NCBI GenBank assembly: GCA_033060915.1
Contig: CM065388.1
Span: forward strand, 30,902,001-30,966,000
DNA: 64,000 nucleotides
From: Euryodendron excelsum
Lineage: Eukaryota; Streptophyta; Magnoliopsida; Ericales; Pentaphylacaceae
Reading direction: 5' to 3'
Position numbers and translations under genes: made by a program. The first letter of the stretch is position 1, and each line of letters begins with the position of its first letter. Positions 24,501-35,357 of the stretch are shown here, in pieces. Below the pieces are notes generated by a model. It was not told the DNA's origin. It worked only from the letters and a program-made list of their open reading frames with translations, and did not search any database.

Positions 24501-26678
24501 GATTAAAATAGCAAAAACCCAAGTGGGTTAGGAGAGAGAAGAGAGAGGGGGGAAGTGCGGAAATTTAAATAGGGAGCCTACCGTATGTCTTGTTATTTTG
24601 TGTGCCTTGCTTTCTTCAGTCTTTCTTGATCTTCATCTTCGATCTTCAAGAGTTGTCTTCAAGGTTTAGGTTGCAGCTCTTCAAGTCTTCAAAGGAGGGT
24701 TGAAGGCTAGTGTATGAGTGTATGAGGTGTATAGGAGTGTATAGGAGGCTAGGGTTTAGTGTATGGTGGCTAGGGTTTGAAAAACCTAGGAAAGCTAGGG
24801 TTTAGGAGGTGCTTGAGCTCTGTATATCGAATTATATGATTTTTAGGTTGAATTTGCGGATCCTCTAAATGCTGGAAGAGGCTCTGTACTTATAGAGGTT
24901 AGACAAGACTGGCGCCTGTTGCAGTGGCGCCAGGCCAAAGTTTACACTAGCGCCACTCCTAGTGGCGCCAGGCCATTTTTTGGCTTGGCGCCACTACTAG
25001 TGGCGCCAACCATTTAGAAAATGTTTAAGGTCGGCAAGCAATGTATCTTTGACTAGATTTGGGCGCTTGTACTAGTGACTACCATGCAATTTTTAGCTTG
25101 GCTTCACTAGGAGTGGCTTCGGAAAGTCCGGGAATGATTTGAAGGAACCGGGAATGATCCGGAAGGCCGGAAAAGAGCAAGAACACTTAGAATAGTGTCC
25201 CGGAGGTACTTGACTTGAACAGTGAGGACAGGATGTGTCGGAAGGGCTGACCAGGTCTTTAGGGGCAAAACGGTCAATCGGATCGAGAAGCTGCCGGGAC
25301 AGACTCGGACTATCCCAGAAGAAGACTTGGGATTTGGAAACATTATTTAGAATGTTCCCAAAGGTTGCTGGTGTGATTCCCAGAGCTGGCGTGGTCGAAA
25401 AAGGAGACCGGCGTATTAGGGGCGAAACGCTCATTTCGCACCGGGTTTGCCAGAACTAACTCGGAATGATCCGGAAAGGTAAGGGGAGGATGAGAGCACT
25501 ATAAAAAGTAGTCTCAGGATATACCGATTTGATACCCAGAGCCGGTGTGGTCGGAAAAGGTGACCGGCCCACCAAGGGCAAAACGGTCATTTCGCACCGG
25601 GTTTGCCGGAACTGACTTGGAATGATTCGGAAAGGTAAAAGGGGTTGAGAACACTATAAGAAGTAATCTCAGAGGGTTACCGGTTTGATACCCAGAGCCG
25701 GTGTGGTTCCCGGGGCATTCGGATGCCTAGGGGCAAAATGGTTATCTTGACTTGAAAGTCTCGGAAAAGGCCCAAAGGGTAGTTTGGTCATTTTTCACCG
25801 AAGCGGGCTAACAGACACTGGTGTTGGCCTGGGTTTTGAGTGTTTCTGCCACTCTAACGGCAGTCGTCGTGACACAGGGGTTTGTTTGCAATTCCCTATA
25901 TCGACCCATTTGTGAGTATTTCCGCTACTCTAACGGTTATGTGAGTAGTTTCGCTACTCGGACCATCTCGAGGAATAAACTGCCTCGAGAGAGGGATTGG
26001 AAAGGGGTCTTATCATCTCTGAAGGGACGTACCTGAGTTGGAACCGTCTCGAGGAATAAACTATCTCGAGAGTGGGATTGAAAAGGGGACTTATCGTCTC
26101 CGAAGAGACGTGCCTGAGTTGGAACCGTCTCGAGGAATATACTGTCTCGAGAGAGGGATTGGAAATGGGACTTATCGTCTCTGAAGAGACGTGCCTGAGT
26201 TGGAACCGCCTCGAGGAATAAACTGTCTTGAGAGTAGGATTAGAAAGGGGTCTTACCGTCTCCGAAGAGTCGTGCCTGGATTGGAACTGTCTCGAGGAAT
26301 AAACTATCTCAAGAGAGGGATTGGAAAGGGTTCTTACCGTCACCGAGGAGACGTGCTTGAATTGGAACCGTCTCGAGGAATAAACTGTCTCGAGAGAGGG
26401 ATTGGAAAGGGGTCTTACCGTCTCCGAAGAGACGTGCCTGGATTGGAACTGTCTCGACGAATAAACTGTCTCGAGAGAGGAATTGGAAAGGAAAGGACAA
26501 TGCCCCTGAGGGCATTTTGGTCATTTTGTCTCTATTTGGGCCTGGCAGGCCCGCGAGGCAATGGACAGGCGAAATTTGGACTTAAAAAGTTATTTTGATT
26601 GGAATATGCTCACAATGACTTAAACACAAGTCTGGACGGAGTGTAGACTGCCGAGCGGTCAAAAATGGGGTGCTTACA
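21560..26678 (-). repeat. 5' LTR of element C (5119 bp)
   Basis: TGTCGCGCCC at 21560 to GGGGTGCTTACA at 26678 on the plus strand. TATAAGTA lies at 24887-24894. Its U3 half (about 24560-26678) is closer to the LTRs at 28505-33424 and 48201-53065 than to the 3' LTR of C, as seen in CATGCAATTTT, CCGTATGTCTTGT and GGTGACCGGCCCACC-type words. Confidence 0.85.
25963..26490. repeat. 81-bp minisatellite in the 5' LTR of C, six to seven units
   Basis: Unit starts can be read at 26043, 26124 and 26205, i.e. exactly 81 bp apart. The frames 25954-26343 (minus) and 26191-26598 (plus) are translations of this repeat. Confidence 0.85.
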
Positions 26679-26683
26679 GGCGC
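26679..26683. repeat. Target site duplication of element C, right copy
   Basis: GGCGC directly after TGCTTACA (26678), identical to 13860-13864. Confidence 0.9.
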
Positions 26684-28240
26684 CAAATCCAATCTCCGCC
26701 AAGAAGGCACAATATGATGGGGCAGCCCGCTACATGGTCACCAAAACCTGATGAACAGCCCCTCTGAAAGCTGTATGCACCCGTGGAGGAGGCAAATGTT
26801 GTCTAGACTACACACTAGGGTGATAAGCAAGATCCTCGAGTGGTGGGACGTTCGGTATCTGCAGATCTCCTAAGTCCGTGTTCGTCTACCTATGCCTAGA
26901 AGAAGCTCTCCCGTAACCGGTCACCTGATCCCCAGGGCCTAGTATCTCCTCCTCAGCACCAATCTCCTCGGCAAAGGCCTGCTCAACCGGAGGAAAAGGG
27001 TCGACAGGTAGCCTACTCCCCTGCCCACTTTGACTGGATGAAGATCGTCCGGTAGATTGCCGACTACCTCTAGATCGACTAGAGCCGCCAGTAGAATCTG
27101 TCCGGGCCGCCTTTCTTGAATGGCGTCTCCTCTCAGAACCGTCATCACCCACGTCTGCCATCCTGAAAAGGTAAGCCAAGATAAGTGATGTTAATATACC
27201 ATCCATGCAGTTCAAATAACAGTAAAATAAAACAAACAAATAACACAAACAAAACAAATAAAGAATTTCAAATGATATATCAAAAACAAAATTTCAACAC
27301 ATCTTGATTTTTCCGACCTCAAGTCAAATCTCAAGGGTTTTCTGTCTTTTTCCTTCAAAAAGATTTTATTTTTAAAACTTAAACGAACTCTTTCCATAAT
27401 TTCTAAAAAAAAAATTCGGCAGAGTCCCGTTTAAAAATGGCCCCTACAACACCCATGACAACAACACAAAACACAAAACGTGCACTTTCCAACACAACAA
27501 TCACATAACAATGGCACTCATGCACATTTTTCAATTTTTCAAAATTTTCAAGACACATGTTTTATTTTTCAAATAAATCAATGGTTTTCAAAAGTCTCCC
27601 CAAATTTTTCAAAAATTACCTCAAATGTTTTCTAAAATATTCCAATATTTTTCCAAATTTCAAAGTTTAAAAATTTCAACAATTTCTTGAGTTTTCTCAT
27701 TTTTGTAATTTTCTAAGTATTTTTCTTATTTTTCAAAAAAATAAAAAATTCACCGAGTTTTCAAAAAATCACGAAACTTCATGCGGTTGTTAAACACATT
27801 TTTCTAAGGCACATTGCACAAAAACATAGCCAGAAAACCCAATACCCATGCTTATAGGAACAAATTTCTTATTCTTGCAGAAAACCCCCTTCACATATTC
27901 GCATATAATCACTCAAATTCAATCAAACAAGCATCAAAATGCAAAAACAACTTCACCAAAGTGTTCAAAATATATCAAAACATCAATTTCCACTATTCAC
28001 ATGATTCAAACGACGTTCTACACATCGAAATGAACAAAATTTGAAAACTCACTTTTCGGAAGTTCTCCGGCGAAATCTTCTCTTCTGGCGACTTTTTCAG
28101 CGACGTGGTCTCCTTCCGGCAATCACCCGTGGTTTCCAAGGAGTGCTCCTTCAATGTCCAAGACGGATTCCTCGCAATGCCTCACAAATTTGCGAAAACT
28201 GTCCAAAATCCCGTAAGCGTTCGAACTAGAATTTTCTGGT
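26684..28240 (-). pseudogene. PMD-type gene of element B, 5' part with leader exon and intron
   Basis: The coding start is ATG at 27161-27159, right after a good acceptor (CTTACCTTTTCAG|G). The N-terminal part is low complexity and acidic/Ser-Arg rich: DGSE, ARTDSTGGSSRSRGSRQS, then PVDPFPPVEQAF. The same frame reaches the C insertion at 26684 but has TAG codons near 26886 and twice more downstream. Upstream, CCGAAAA|GTGAGT at 28053/28052 is a good donor, giving a leader exon of about 28053-28240 and an 890-bp intron (27163-28052). The intron is rich in T and poor in G. The transcript start is unknown. An apparent 100-codon frame at 28123-28425 has no support. Confidence 0.65.
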
Positions 28241-28350
28241 TTTAACTTCAAACCTAGTGCCACTAGCAGAGGCGCCAGGCATTTTCTGCCAAAGCAGTGG
28301 CGCCAATTGCAAGTTCTGAGCAGTTTTGCCCTTTTCCCGCCAAAACTCTT
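28240..28350 (-). promoter_or_regulatory. Putative promoter of the antisense PMD gene with E2F-like site
   Basis: 28332-28345 reads TTTTGGCGGGAAAA on the minus strand, which matches the plant E2F consensus (TTTSGCGS-type). Next to it are GGCGCC at 28271-28276 and TGGCGCCA at 28298-28305, with AGTGGCGCCA context like the LTR promoter cluster. No convincing TATA box is seen. Function is inference. Confidence 0.45.
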
Positions 28351-28485
28351 TCTCGAAGGCCTTTTTGACCCGTTATCCGTTTTCGACCCCCGTTGTTGAA
28401 AGATTTCCAATGTACGTCCTTCCAACTACCTCGCGGTCAACATGAGACTCTTACTTTTATCGTTTTCTATCTTTGACAAGCAAAG

Positions 28486-28504
28486 ACAGAAAAAGAGGGG
28501 CAGC
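28486..28504 (+). promoter_or_regulatory. Polypurine tract of element B
   Basis: ACAGAAAAAGAGGGG followed by CAGC and then the LTR start TGTAAG at 28505. It marks the plus-strand priming site and confirms the orientation of the family. Confidence 0.75.
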
Positions 28505-31500
28505 TGTAAGCACCCCATTTTTGACCGCTCGGCAGTCTACACTCTGTCTAGACTTGTTTTCAAGTCATTGTGGGCGTATTCCAATCGAAATCGATTTTCG
28601 AAGTCCAAATCCCGTCTGTCCATCACTTCGCAGGCCCACCAGGCCCAAATAGAGGCAAAATGACCAAAATGCCCTTAGGGGCATTGTTTCTTTCCAATTC
28701 CAACTCTGATCCCTCTCTCGGGACAGTTTATTCCTCAAGACGGTTCCAATTCAGGTACGTCTTTTCGAAGACGGTAAGACCCCTTTCCAATCCCTCTCTC
28801 GGGACAGTTTATTCCTCGAGACGGTTCCAATTCAGGTGCGTCTCTTCGAAGACGATAAGACCCCTTTCCAATCCCACTCTCAAGACAGTTTATTCCTCGA
28901 GACAGTCCGAGTAGCGAAAATACTCACAAAACCGTTAGAGTAGCGGAAATACTCACAAAAGGTCAATATAGTGATTTGCCAACAAACCCCTGTGTCACGA
29001 CGACCGCTGTCAGAGTAGCGAAAACACTTAAAACCCAGGTCAATACCAGTGTCTGTTAGCCCACTTCGGTGAAAAATGACTAAACTGCCCCTTGGACCTT
29101 TTCCGAGACTTTCAGGTCAAGATAACCATTTTGCCCCTAGGCATCCAAACGCCCCAGGAACCACACCGGCTCTGGGTATCAAACCGGTAACCTTCTGAGA
29201 ATATTTCTTATAGTATTCCCGACTTTCCTCTACCTTTTCAGATCATTCTGAGTCAGTTCCGGCAAAGCTAGTGCAAAATGACCGTTTTGCCCCCGGTGGG
29301 CCGGTCTCCTTTTTCGACCACACCGGCTCTGGGTATCAAACCGGTAATCCTCTAAGATTACTTCTTATAGTATTCTCAACCTTCTTCTATTCTTCCGGAT
29401 CATTCCGAGTCAGTTCCGACAAACCCGATGCGAAATAACCGTTTTGCCCCTAGTGGGCCGGTCTCCTTTTCCGACCACGCTGGCTCTGGGAATCAAACCG
29501 GCAACCTTTGAGAACATTCTGAATAATGTTTCCAGATCCCAAGTCTTCTTCCGGGACAGTCCGAGTCTGTCCCGGCAGTTTTCAGTCCGATTGACCGTTT
29601 TGCCCCTAAAGGCCCGGTCAACCTTTTTAACCCATCTTATACTCATTTCTCAAGTCAAATACCTTTAGGACACTATTTTAAGTGTTCCTGCTCCTTTCCG
29701 GCCTTCTGGGTCATTCCCGGCTCCTTCAAATCATTCTCGGACTTTTTGGAGTCACTCCTAGTAAAGCCATGCTAAAAATTGCATGGTAGTCACTAGTACA
29801 GGCGCCCAAATCTAGTCAAAGATACGTTGCTTGCCAACCTTAAACATTTCCTAAATGGCTGGCGCCAATAGTAGTGGCCCCAAGCCAAAAAATGGCCTGG
29901 CCCCACTCCTAGTGGCGCTAGTGTAAAATTTGGCCTGGCGCCAGTGTTGTCTAACCTCTATAAATACAGAGCCTCCTACAACGTGAAAATGATCCTCAAA
30001 CTCAACCTAAAAATCGTATAATTCGATATACAGAGCTCGAGCACCTCCTAAACCCTAGCTTCCCTAGGTTTTCCAAACCCTAGCCACCATACACAAACCT
30101 TAGCCTCCTATACACTCATACACACCCCCATACACTCATACACTAGCCTTCAACCATCCTTTGAAGACTTGAAGAGCTGCAATCTAAAGCTTGAAGACAA
30201 CTCTTGAAGACTGAAGACGAAGATCAAGACGAAGACCGAAGATTGAAGACAAGCAAGGCGCGCAAAATAAACAAGACATACGGTAGGCTCCCTATTTAAA
30301 TTTCCGCACTTCCCCCTTCTCTATTCTCTCTCCTAACCCACTTGGGTTTTCTCTATTTTAATCTCCCATCTCTTTCCCCCCCCCCCCCTTTCTTTGCATG
30401 CTTGAAACAAAGGGATTCCCGGTCCATGTGTAGGATTGGGCTATTGGAGAGTCACCGTGTCGGGGGCTTTCTTCTAGTCTAACCAGAGACCACGTGGGTC
30501 TGACCCTCTTGATTATGTGGTGAAGCCTTAACCTTGTATGGTCACGACCCCAAAATTTCATTGTGCATATCATGATCTTGCATCTTCCAAAAATTGTTTT
30601 CAAAGTTATTTTCAAATTTGCATCAAAATCTCCTTTTCAAAAACATGTTTCCAAAATCACAATCCTAGGGTGATTCTAGTCTTTTCATGGCTAGGGTTGC
30701 TTTAGGAAAGTGTTACATTTAAAGTGACCAACGTGGTCCATATTTTCAAAACTCCTTGTTTTTCAAAACCACTTTCTTAAAGTGGTTCTAGCCTTCTTAT
30801 GGTTAGAATCGCTTTAGAAAACTGAGATGTTTTTATACCTGCTAAAAATTCTTTTTCCAAATCCTTCCTCCTAAAAATCTCTTTTTCAACAATCTTTCCA
30901 AAAATTTCTTCTTTCCAAAGTTGTTTTAAAAAAACTCTCTCCAAAAACCTATTTTTCAAAACTCTTTCAACTCTTTTCCAAAACGCTCTCTTCAAAGTCC
31001 AATTTCCAAAAACGTTCCCTAGGTCTCTTTCCTAGAAAAAACTCTCCTCAAAAATCTTTCCAAAAACTCTCTTTCCAAAATCCTTCTTTTAGAAACTCCC
31101 CTCTAGGATTTTCCTTCTAAAATCTTGTTTCCAAAAACACACTTTCCAAAAACTCCTTCTCTTTAAAAATCTTTTTCCAAAAACTCTCTTTTCGAATTTA
31201 CTTTCCAAAAACTCTTCCCTCTAGAAACTCCTCCCTAGGACTCCCTTCTAGAAAACCTTCGTTTTCAAAACCGCACTTTCCAAAAATCCTTTTTCCTTAG
31301 AGCCCAAGTCAAGCCCTAGAGCTGACCATTAGGAAACCCTAATTTTCTTTCCAAAAACATGGTTTTCAAACTTTGCCCCCAAACCTAGGTTTTCAAAACC
31401 TCTTGTTTTCTCATCCAAACTATACACGTTTCCAAAACCTATTTTCTACGTTGAAACTATAATTTTTCAAATCTCGGGTTTCTAGAATCTCCCTCTCCAA

Positions 31501-33424
31501 ATCCTTGTCAAATCCTATCTTCCATTTAGGAAACCAAATCAAATCTCCCCGTTTAGGAAACTAGATCCAATCCACCGTTTTCGGAAACGAAATCCAACAT
31601 CTCTTTTTAGGAACAAAATCCAATCCCTTCCTAATCCAACTATTTCCTAACTCAAATCCTTCCTAAACTTCCACTTTCCTAAATCTTAAGTTTCCAAAAC
31701 TTGAATATAAAAATCTTTTCTAAATTTTTAAAACTTTCAAATCTTCCCTTTCAAATCTTCCCTAATTCTACCCCTTTCCAAATTTTAACTTTCCAAATTT
31801 GAGTTTTCAAATCTTTTCTAAACTCAACTTTTCCTAATCTCAAGATTTTCTAAAACTCAAACTCTAAAACTTTCCAAATCTTAAACTCTCTAAATTTCAA
31901 ATATTCCTTAATTCAAAACTTTCTTAAGTCGAAACTTTCTTAATTCAAACCTTTTCTAAATCTTTCGTAATTTAAAATCTTTCTAAAATTCAAAACTTTC
32001 TTAACTTGAAACCTTCCAAATTTTAGACCTTTCTTAAACTAAACTTTTCCTAATTCAAAACATTTCTAAATTCAACACTTTCCTATTTCGAAACCTTTCT
32101 TAAAACGAAACTTTCCAATTTCAAAACCTTTCCCATTTTAAACTTCCCTATTTCAAAACATTCCGAATTCAAAACCTCCCTAAGTTGAAACTTTCTTAAT
32201 TCCAAACTTTCCAAAAATGAAACTGTCCAAATTCGAAACTTTCCTAAATCAGACCTTTCCTAATTCGAACCTTTCCTAAATCCAATCTTTCTTAAACTCT
32301 CGAGTCTTTCCTAAGTCTCATCTTTCTTAAGTCTAGGTTTCCTAAAACCAAGTCTTTCCAAAATGAATCTTTCCAAAGCAAGTCCAATCTTCTCAATTTC
32401 AATTTCTAATCTCCTCTTCTAATTTCAAAGCAAACTCAATTTCTAATTCAATCTTTTTCTTCCAATCAAACATTCTATCTTCTATCGGACTCCAGTCTGA
32501 ACAACGACTAACCTGATTCCCCCAACGGGATACATAGGCAACCTTCATAGGTGCGGTCACAACACTTTTCAAACTTTCAATCCCACCCTCATGGGTGCGG
32601 TCACAACATTTTTCAAGTTTCTATTTCCACAACTTTTTCAAATCTCAAATTCCACAACTTCTTTCAAATTTTAAATTTCTCCATATTTTCCAAATTTCAA
32701 ATTTCAAAATCTTTCCAAATCTCCAATCTATTTTCAAATTTTCAATTTCAAATTCTATTTTCAAATCTCTACTTTCAATTTCCAAAACTTTTCAAATCTA
32801 TCCAATTTTAAATTTCTTTCAAATCAAATCAAATCTTTTTCCAAATCTACTTTTTCAATTCTCTTTCCTTGCACTTGCATATCATGCATCATGTCATGTT
32901 TCTTTTCAAACATTCTTTTTCAAAGTGAATAGGGTTGAACATTAGTTAGTCGAAGACTCTCATAGGTGAATCTGGGGTAGATTGACATGTAGGTACCGAA
33001 AGGGCGGGGTAGGGTGATGGCTTAGTACGTCTTCCCTACACGTAACCAACCTTCGAACCTAGGATCACTATTTTCATAGACCAAAACGGAGTTATTTTTC
33101 AAAAAGGGCTAAATGTTTTCCAAAGGTTACCAAACAACCTATTTTTCTTGAAAACCCTCTCTTGAGGAGATATTTTCAAAATTGTTTTTCAAAACCCTAA
33201 GTGTAGTTTTCGGATTATGTTTAGTTTTTAGGTGACCTAACTCACCTTAACCAAGTTAGATGGCGACTCCGAATCTTTTTCAAAAAGCCCTTTATTCAAA
33301 TCAAATTTTCAATTCAAAACCTAGTCGCACTCATTCTTCTAGGAGGGTGAGTTCTAACGAGAGAGTACAACATTTTTCCCACTTGTGTGAGTATTCCTCG
33401 AGTGCAAAAAATTTGGTCGCGACA
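28505..33424 (+). repeat. 3' LTR of element B (4920 bp)
   Basis: TGTAAGCACC at 28505 to GGTCGCGACA at 33424. In sense order: two to three 81-bp units (28720-28910), 157-bp U3 repeats (29140-29600), GGCGCC cluster (29860-29945), TATA box (29959), AAACCCTAG telo-box-like words (30050, 30075), a C-rich run (30370-30388), a G-poor tract (about 30830-32920), the conserved hairpin block 33230-33247 and the PBS-like 10-mer 33261-33270. No PBS follows 33424, so this is a 3' LTR, not a 5' one. Confidence 0.85.
29959..30083 (+). promoter_or_regulatory. LTR core promoter: TATA box and telo-box-like words
   Basis: TATAAATA at 29959-29966, then AAACCCTAG at 30050-30058 and 30075-30083 in the expected transcribed leader. 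Telo-boxes near the start of plant genes are associated with growth and cell-cycle expression; whether they act here is unknown. Confidence 0.5.
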
Positions 33425-33847
33425 GATAGGTCGCGGGTGGTCTGGGAAGAAACACAGTTCATCATAGGAAGTCAGACCAAATGTGTCATGCCCATAGAGG
33501 CTATGTAGAGACTCCTTTAACCTTTGTATTTTTAGGCTGAGTGGGTCTAGGGAGGTCTTCTTCTTGGTGAGTGATAGCAATATAGTTTCTTCCTCTTCAT
33601 CTTTGACATTCACCACATTGGGGTCCTTATTGTTCTTGCCAGTTTTATTAGAACGGAGCACAACTCTAGGTGGGGCAACCTCGGGTTCTTTCGAAGGTGG
33701 TATAGATGAGGAATGAGCTGAGGCATGGTCTTTGGAGGCCATAGACTATATTAGCTTAAACATGTTGCCCATTTGAGCTCTCATCCTGTTAATCTATTCT
33801 CGGGACACCATGCTGCTCGGTGCGGCTTCGTCAGAATGAGATGCCAT
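33425..33847 (-). pseudogene. gag: gag remnant of element D
   Basis: N-terminal part of a Ty3/Gypsy capsid gene on the minus strand. ATG at 33847 starts MASHSDEAAPSSMVSRE, then a stop, then the open part from 33742 with a Ser/Pro-rich stretch, a charged linker, PLSLKIQRLKESLHSLYG and SYDELCFFPD. The last motif resembles the Y-D-x-L-C-L-F-P-D segment before the FK-x-P-x-F-x-x-Y block of Tat/Ogre gag. The gene is cut at 33424 by the 3' LTR of element B. Two TAG codons in the first 40 codons look like CAG to TAG changes. The Tat assignment of the whole family rests mainly on this fragment. Confidence 0.55.
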
Positions 33848-35337
33848 CTGAGAGGCTCTCTGTTGGGTGATAATGGGTCCTCTGAGCAGTGCTTGAGCCT
33901 TTTGGGAGTAATGATATCTTTCCTAGCCCTCCTAAAAATAAAAACAGAAAAGACTAGAGTTTAGCGATATTGATCTTGGAGATTTCTATGCAATGCATGT
34001 CTTAAGGGTGCCCCTGCCTTGAGAGGGGTCTAAGAATGATGCTTGCGCTCACATGTGGAGATAGTGGTTTGCCCCTGTATGCAATACTATGCATGTGCAT
34101 GTAGTCATTCATTCATCCATACATCAATTCATCCACAAGAAATATAAATGGCAATTTTATTGATGTCAGTTCCTCTTGTACATGAAATTTCAAAGTATAT
34201 TGAAAGAGGAGGGTGAAACACTTTCCTTAGGACTTTCTCCTTTCTGCTTTTAGATTTGAAATCCTAAACTACTCTTGAGTCTTCGGATTCGGCTTCTTTA
34301 AGCTTGATGTCAAAAGGTCATTGAAGACCTTGCTTTCGGATTGCTCTTTGTCTTGTTGGATGCTCTATCTCTGTGAACAGAGAGGGATTGGGGCCCCTCT
34401 TTATGGGGTGACTTCAATGCATGACATGAGTCCTTAGGGTCACTTCATACCTTTACAAATTTAGGTAAGCTTTGAATGAGTGAGACTGGCTTTAGGGCAA
34501 CTCTTTGGGGGTTGATCATATGCATAGAATATAGTGACTTGAGTTTTTTACTAACCCTTGTCTTGAAATGGACAATGGATGCATGAGCAATATAATAGCA
34601 GTGAATACATGAGCATAGAATATTTGTATAGCAATAGAAGATGCGTGAGTAGTCTAATAGCAAGAATCAAGCAGTTAAATTATGCATAAAGTAAAGTAAA
34701 GTAAAGTAGTCGCTCTTTCCTCCTTGATTTTGAAATCGACGTGTGTGTCTTAAACTGGGCAGAGGTTCGGCTATGCATGGGGTGCTATATAAGCATGAGG
34801 TTGGGGTTGCTAATGCTTCCTAAAAAGCTCGGTTCCCATATCTTCAAACCTAGGCCCAATCCTTAAGGTGGTGCAATTATCAGTTGGTGATCCGAGTCGG
34901 AGGACTATCATGAGGTCGTAAGCTATGAAATTGACACAACATCCGGCCTACAACCAAACAAATGCAAGTATGCAAATGCAAGGGATTGTGTGTGCGTAGA
35001 ATTTTTGAAAAAGGAGGAAAGGGCCTAACAACTCTCATCCATCTTGTTCATTCATTTCATGCATGGCAATTAATACAAGACAAAAAAGTAAAAGGTGAGT
35101 AGCAACAAAACAAATGCATAGAGTTATTATCTCTATAAAAAACCCATTGCAGGATAAAGAAAATGGATAATAGATGTAAGAGCATAAGATGATATGTATT
35201 GATGCAAGTGATGACATTTTTTTGGAAAACATTTTGAGAAACTTTGAAACAATAGTGGACAAAACCAAACAAACAAACCAGAGATTCTAGATGAGTGATG
35301 GGTGAAGAGAAATAACAATGGCCTAACCCTTTAAATG
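33848..35337 (-). other. 5' leader of element D
   Basis: Non-coding, clearly related to 5030-6425 of element A (shared GCAATGCATGTC, TTTGCCCCTGTATGCA, CTTTCCTCC, GGTTCGGCTATGCA, AAAGCTCGGTTCCC) but more diverged than C. It shows that gag follows about 1.5 kb of leader in the coding members of the family. Confidence 0.6.
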
Positions 35338-35355
35338 GCTAAAGTGAATTTACTA
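35338..35355 (-). promoter_or_regulatory. Decayed primer-binding site of element D
   Basis: Minus strand TAGTAAATTCACTTT... sits at the PBS position, two bases from the LTR end. It differs from TGGCGACTCCACTGGGGA largely by G-to-A and C-to-T changes. Confidence 0.5.
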
Positions 35356-35357
35356 GC

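Larger units (their letters stand above)
13865..26678 (-). mobile_element. Element C: complete 12.8-kb LARD-like giant-LTR element
   Basis: Two LTRs (13865-19303 and 21560-26678) surround only 2256 bp of internal DNA, all of it non-coding leader. TG...CA ends and the 5-bp duplication GGCGC prove a single insertion into the PMD gene of element B. It has a primer-binding site but no gag, pol, or purine tract, so it depends on helpers and may be a post-insertion or reverse-transcription deletion product. Short internal, long LTR and no coding fits the term LARD (large retrotransposon derivative). Confidence 0.85.
11551..33424 (+). mobile_element. Element B: 3' half of a giant-LTR element with an antisense PMD gene
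   Basis: Plus-strand element whose internal region resumes at 11551 after element A and ends at a purine-rich tract (28486-28500) before its 3' LTR (28505-33424). The internal DNA holds a PMD-type gene on the minus strand, i.e. antisense. Its 5' LTR, gag and pol would lie left of the window beyond A. It carries element C (13865-26678). The right flank begins GATAG (33425) inside the gag of element D; the matching left duplication is not in the window. PMD-type and other extra genes, some antisense, have been reported in Tat-lineage elements, which fits. Confidence 0.65.

Noticed and set aside
27814..28044. Plus-strand frames in 27814-28044
   Set aside because: Lie inside the T-rich intron of the antisense PMD gene and have no motif.
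28505..33424. Solo LTR
   Set aside because: Flanks GCAGC and GATAG do not match, and a purine tract and colinear internal DNA precede it, so it is a 3' LTR.
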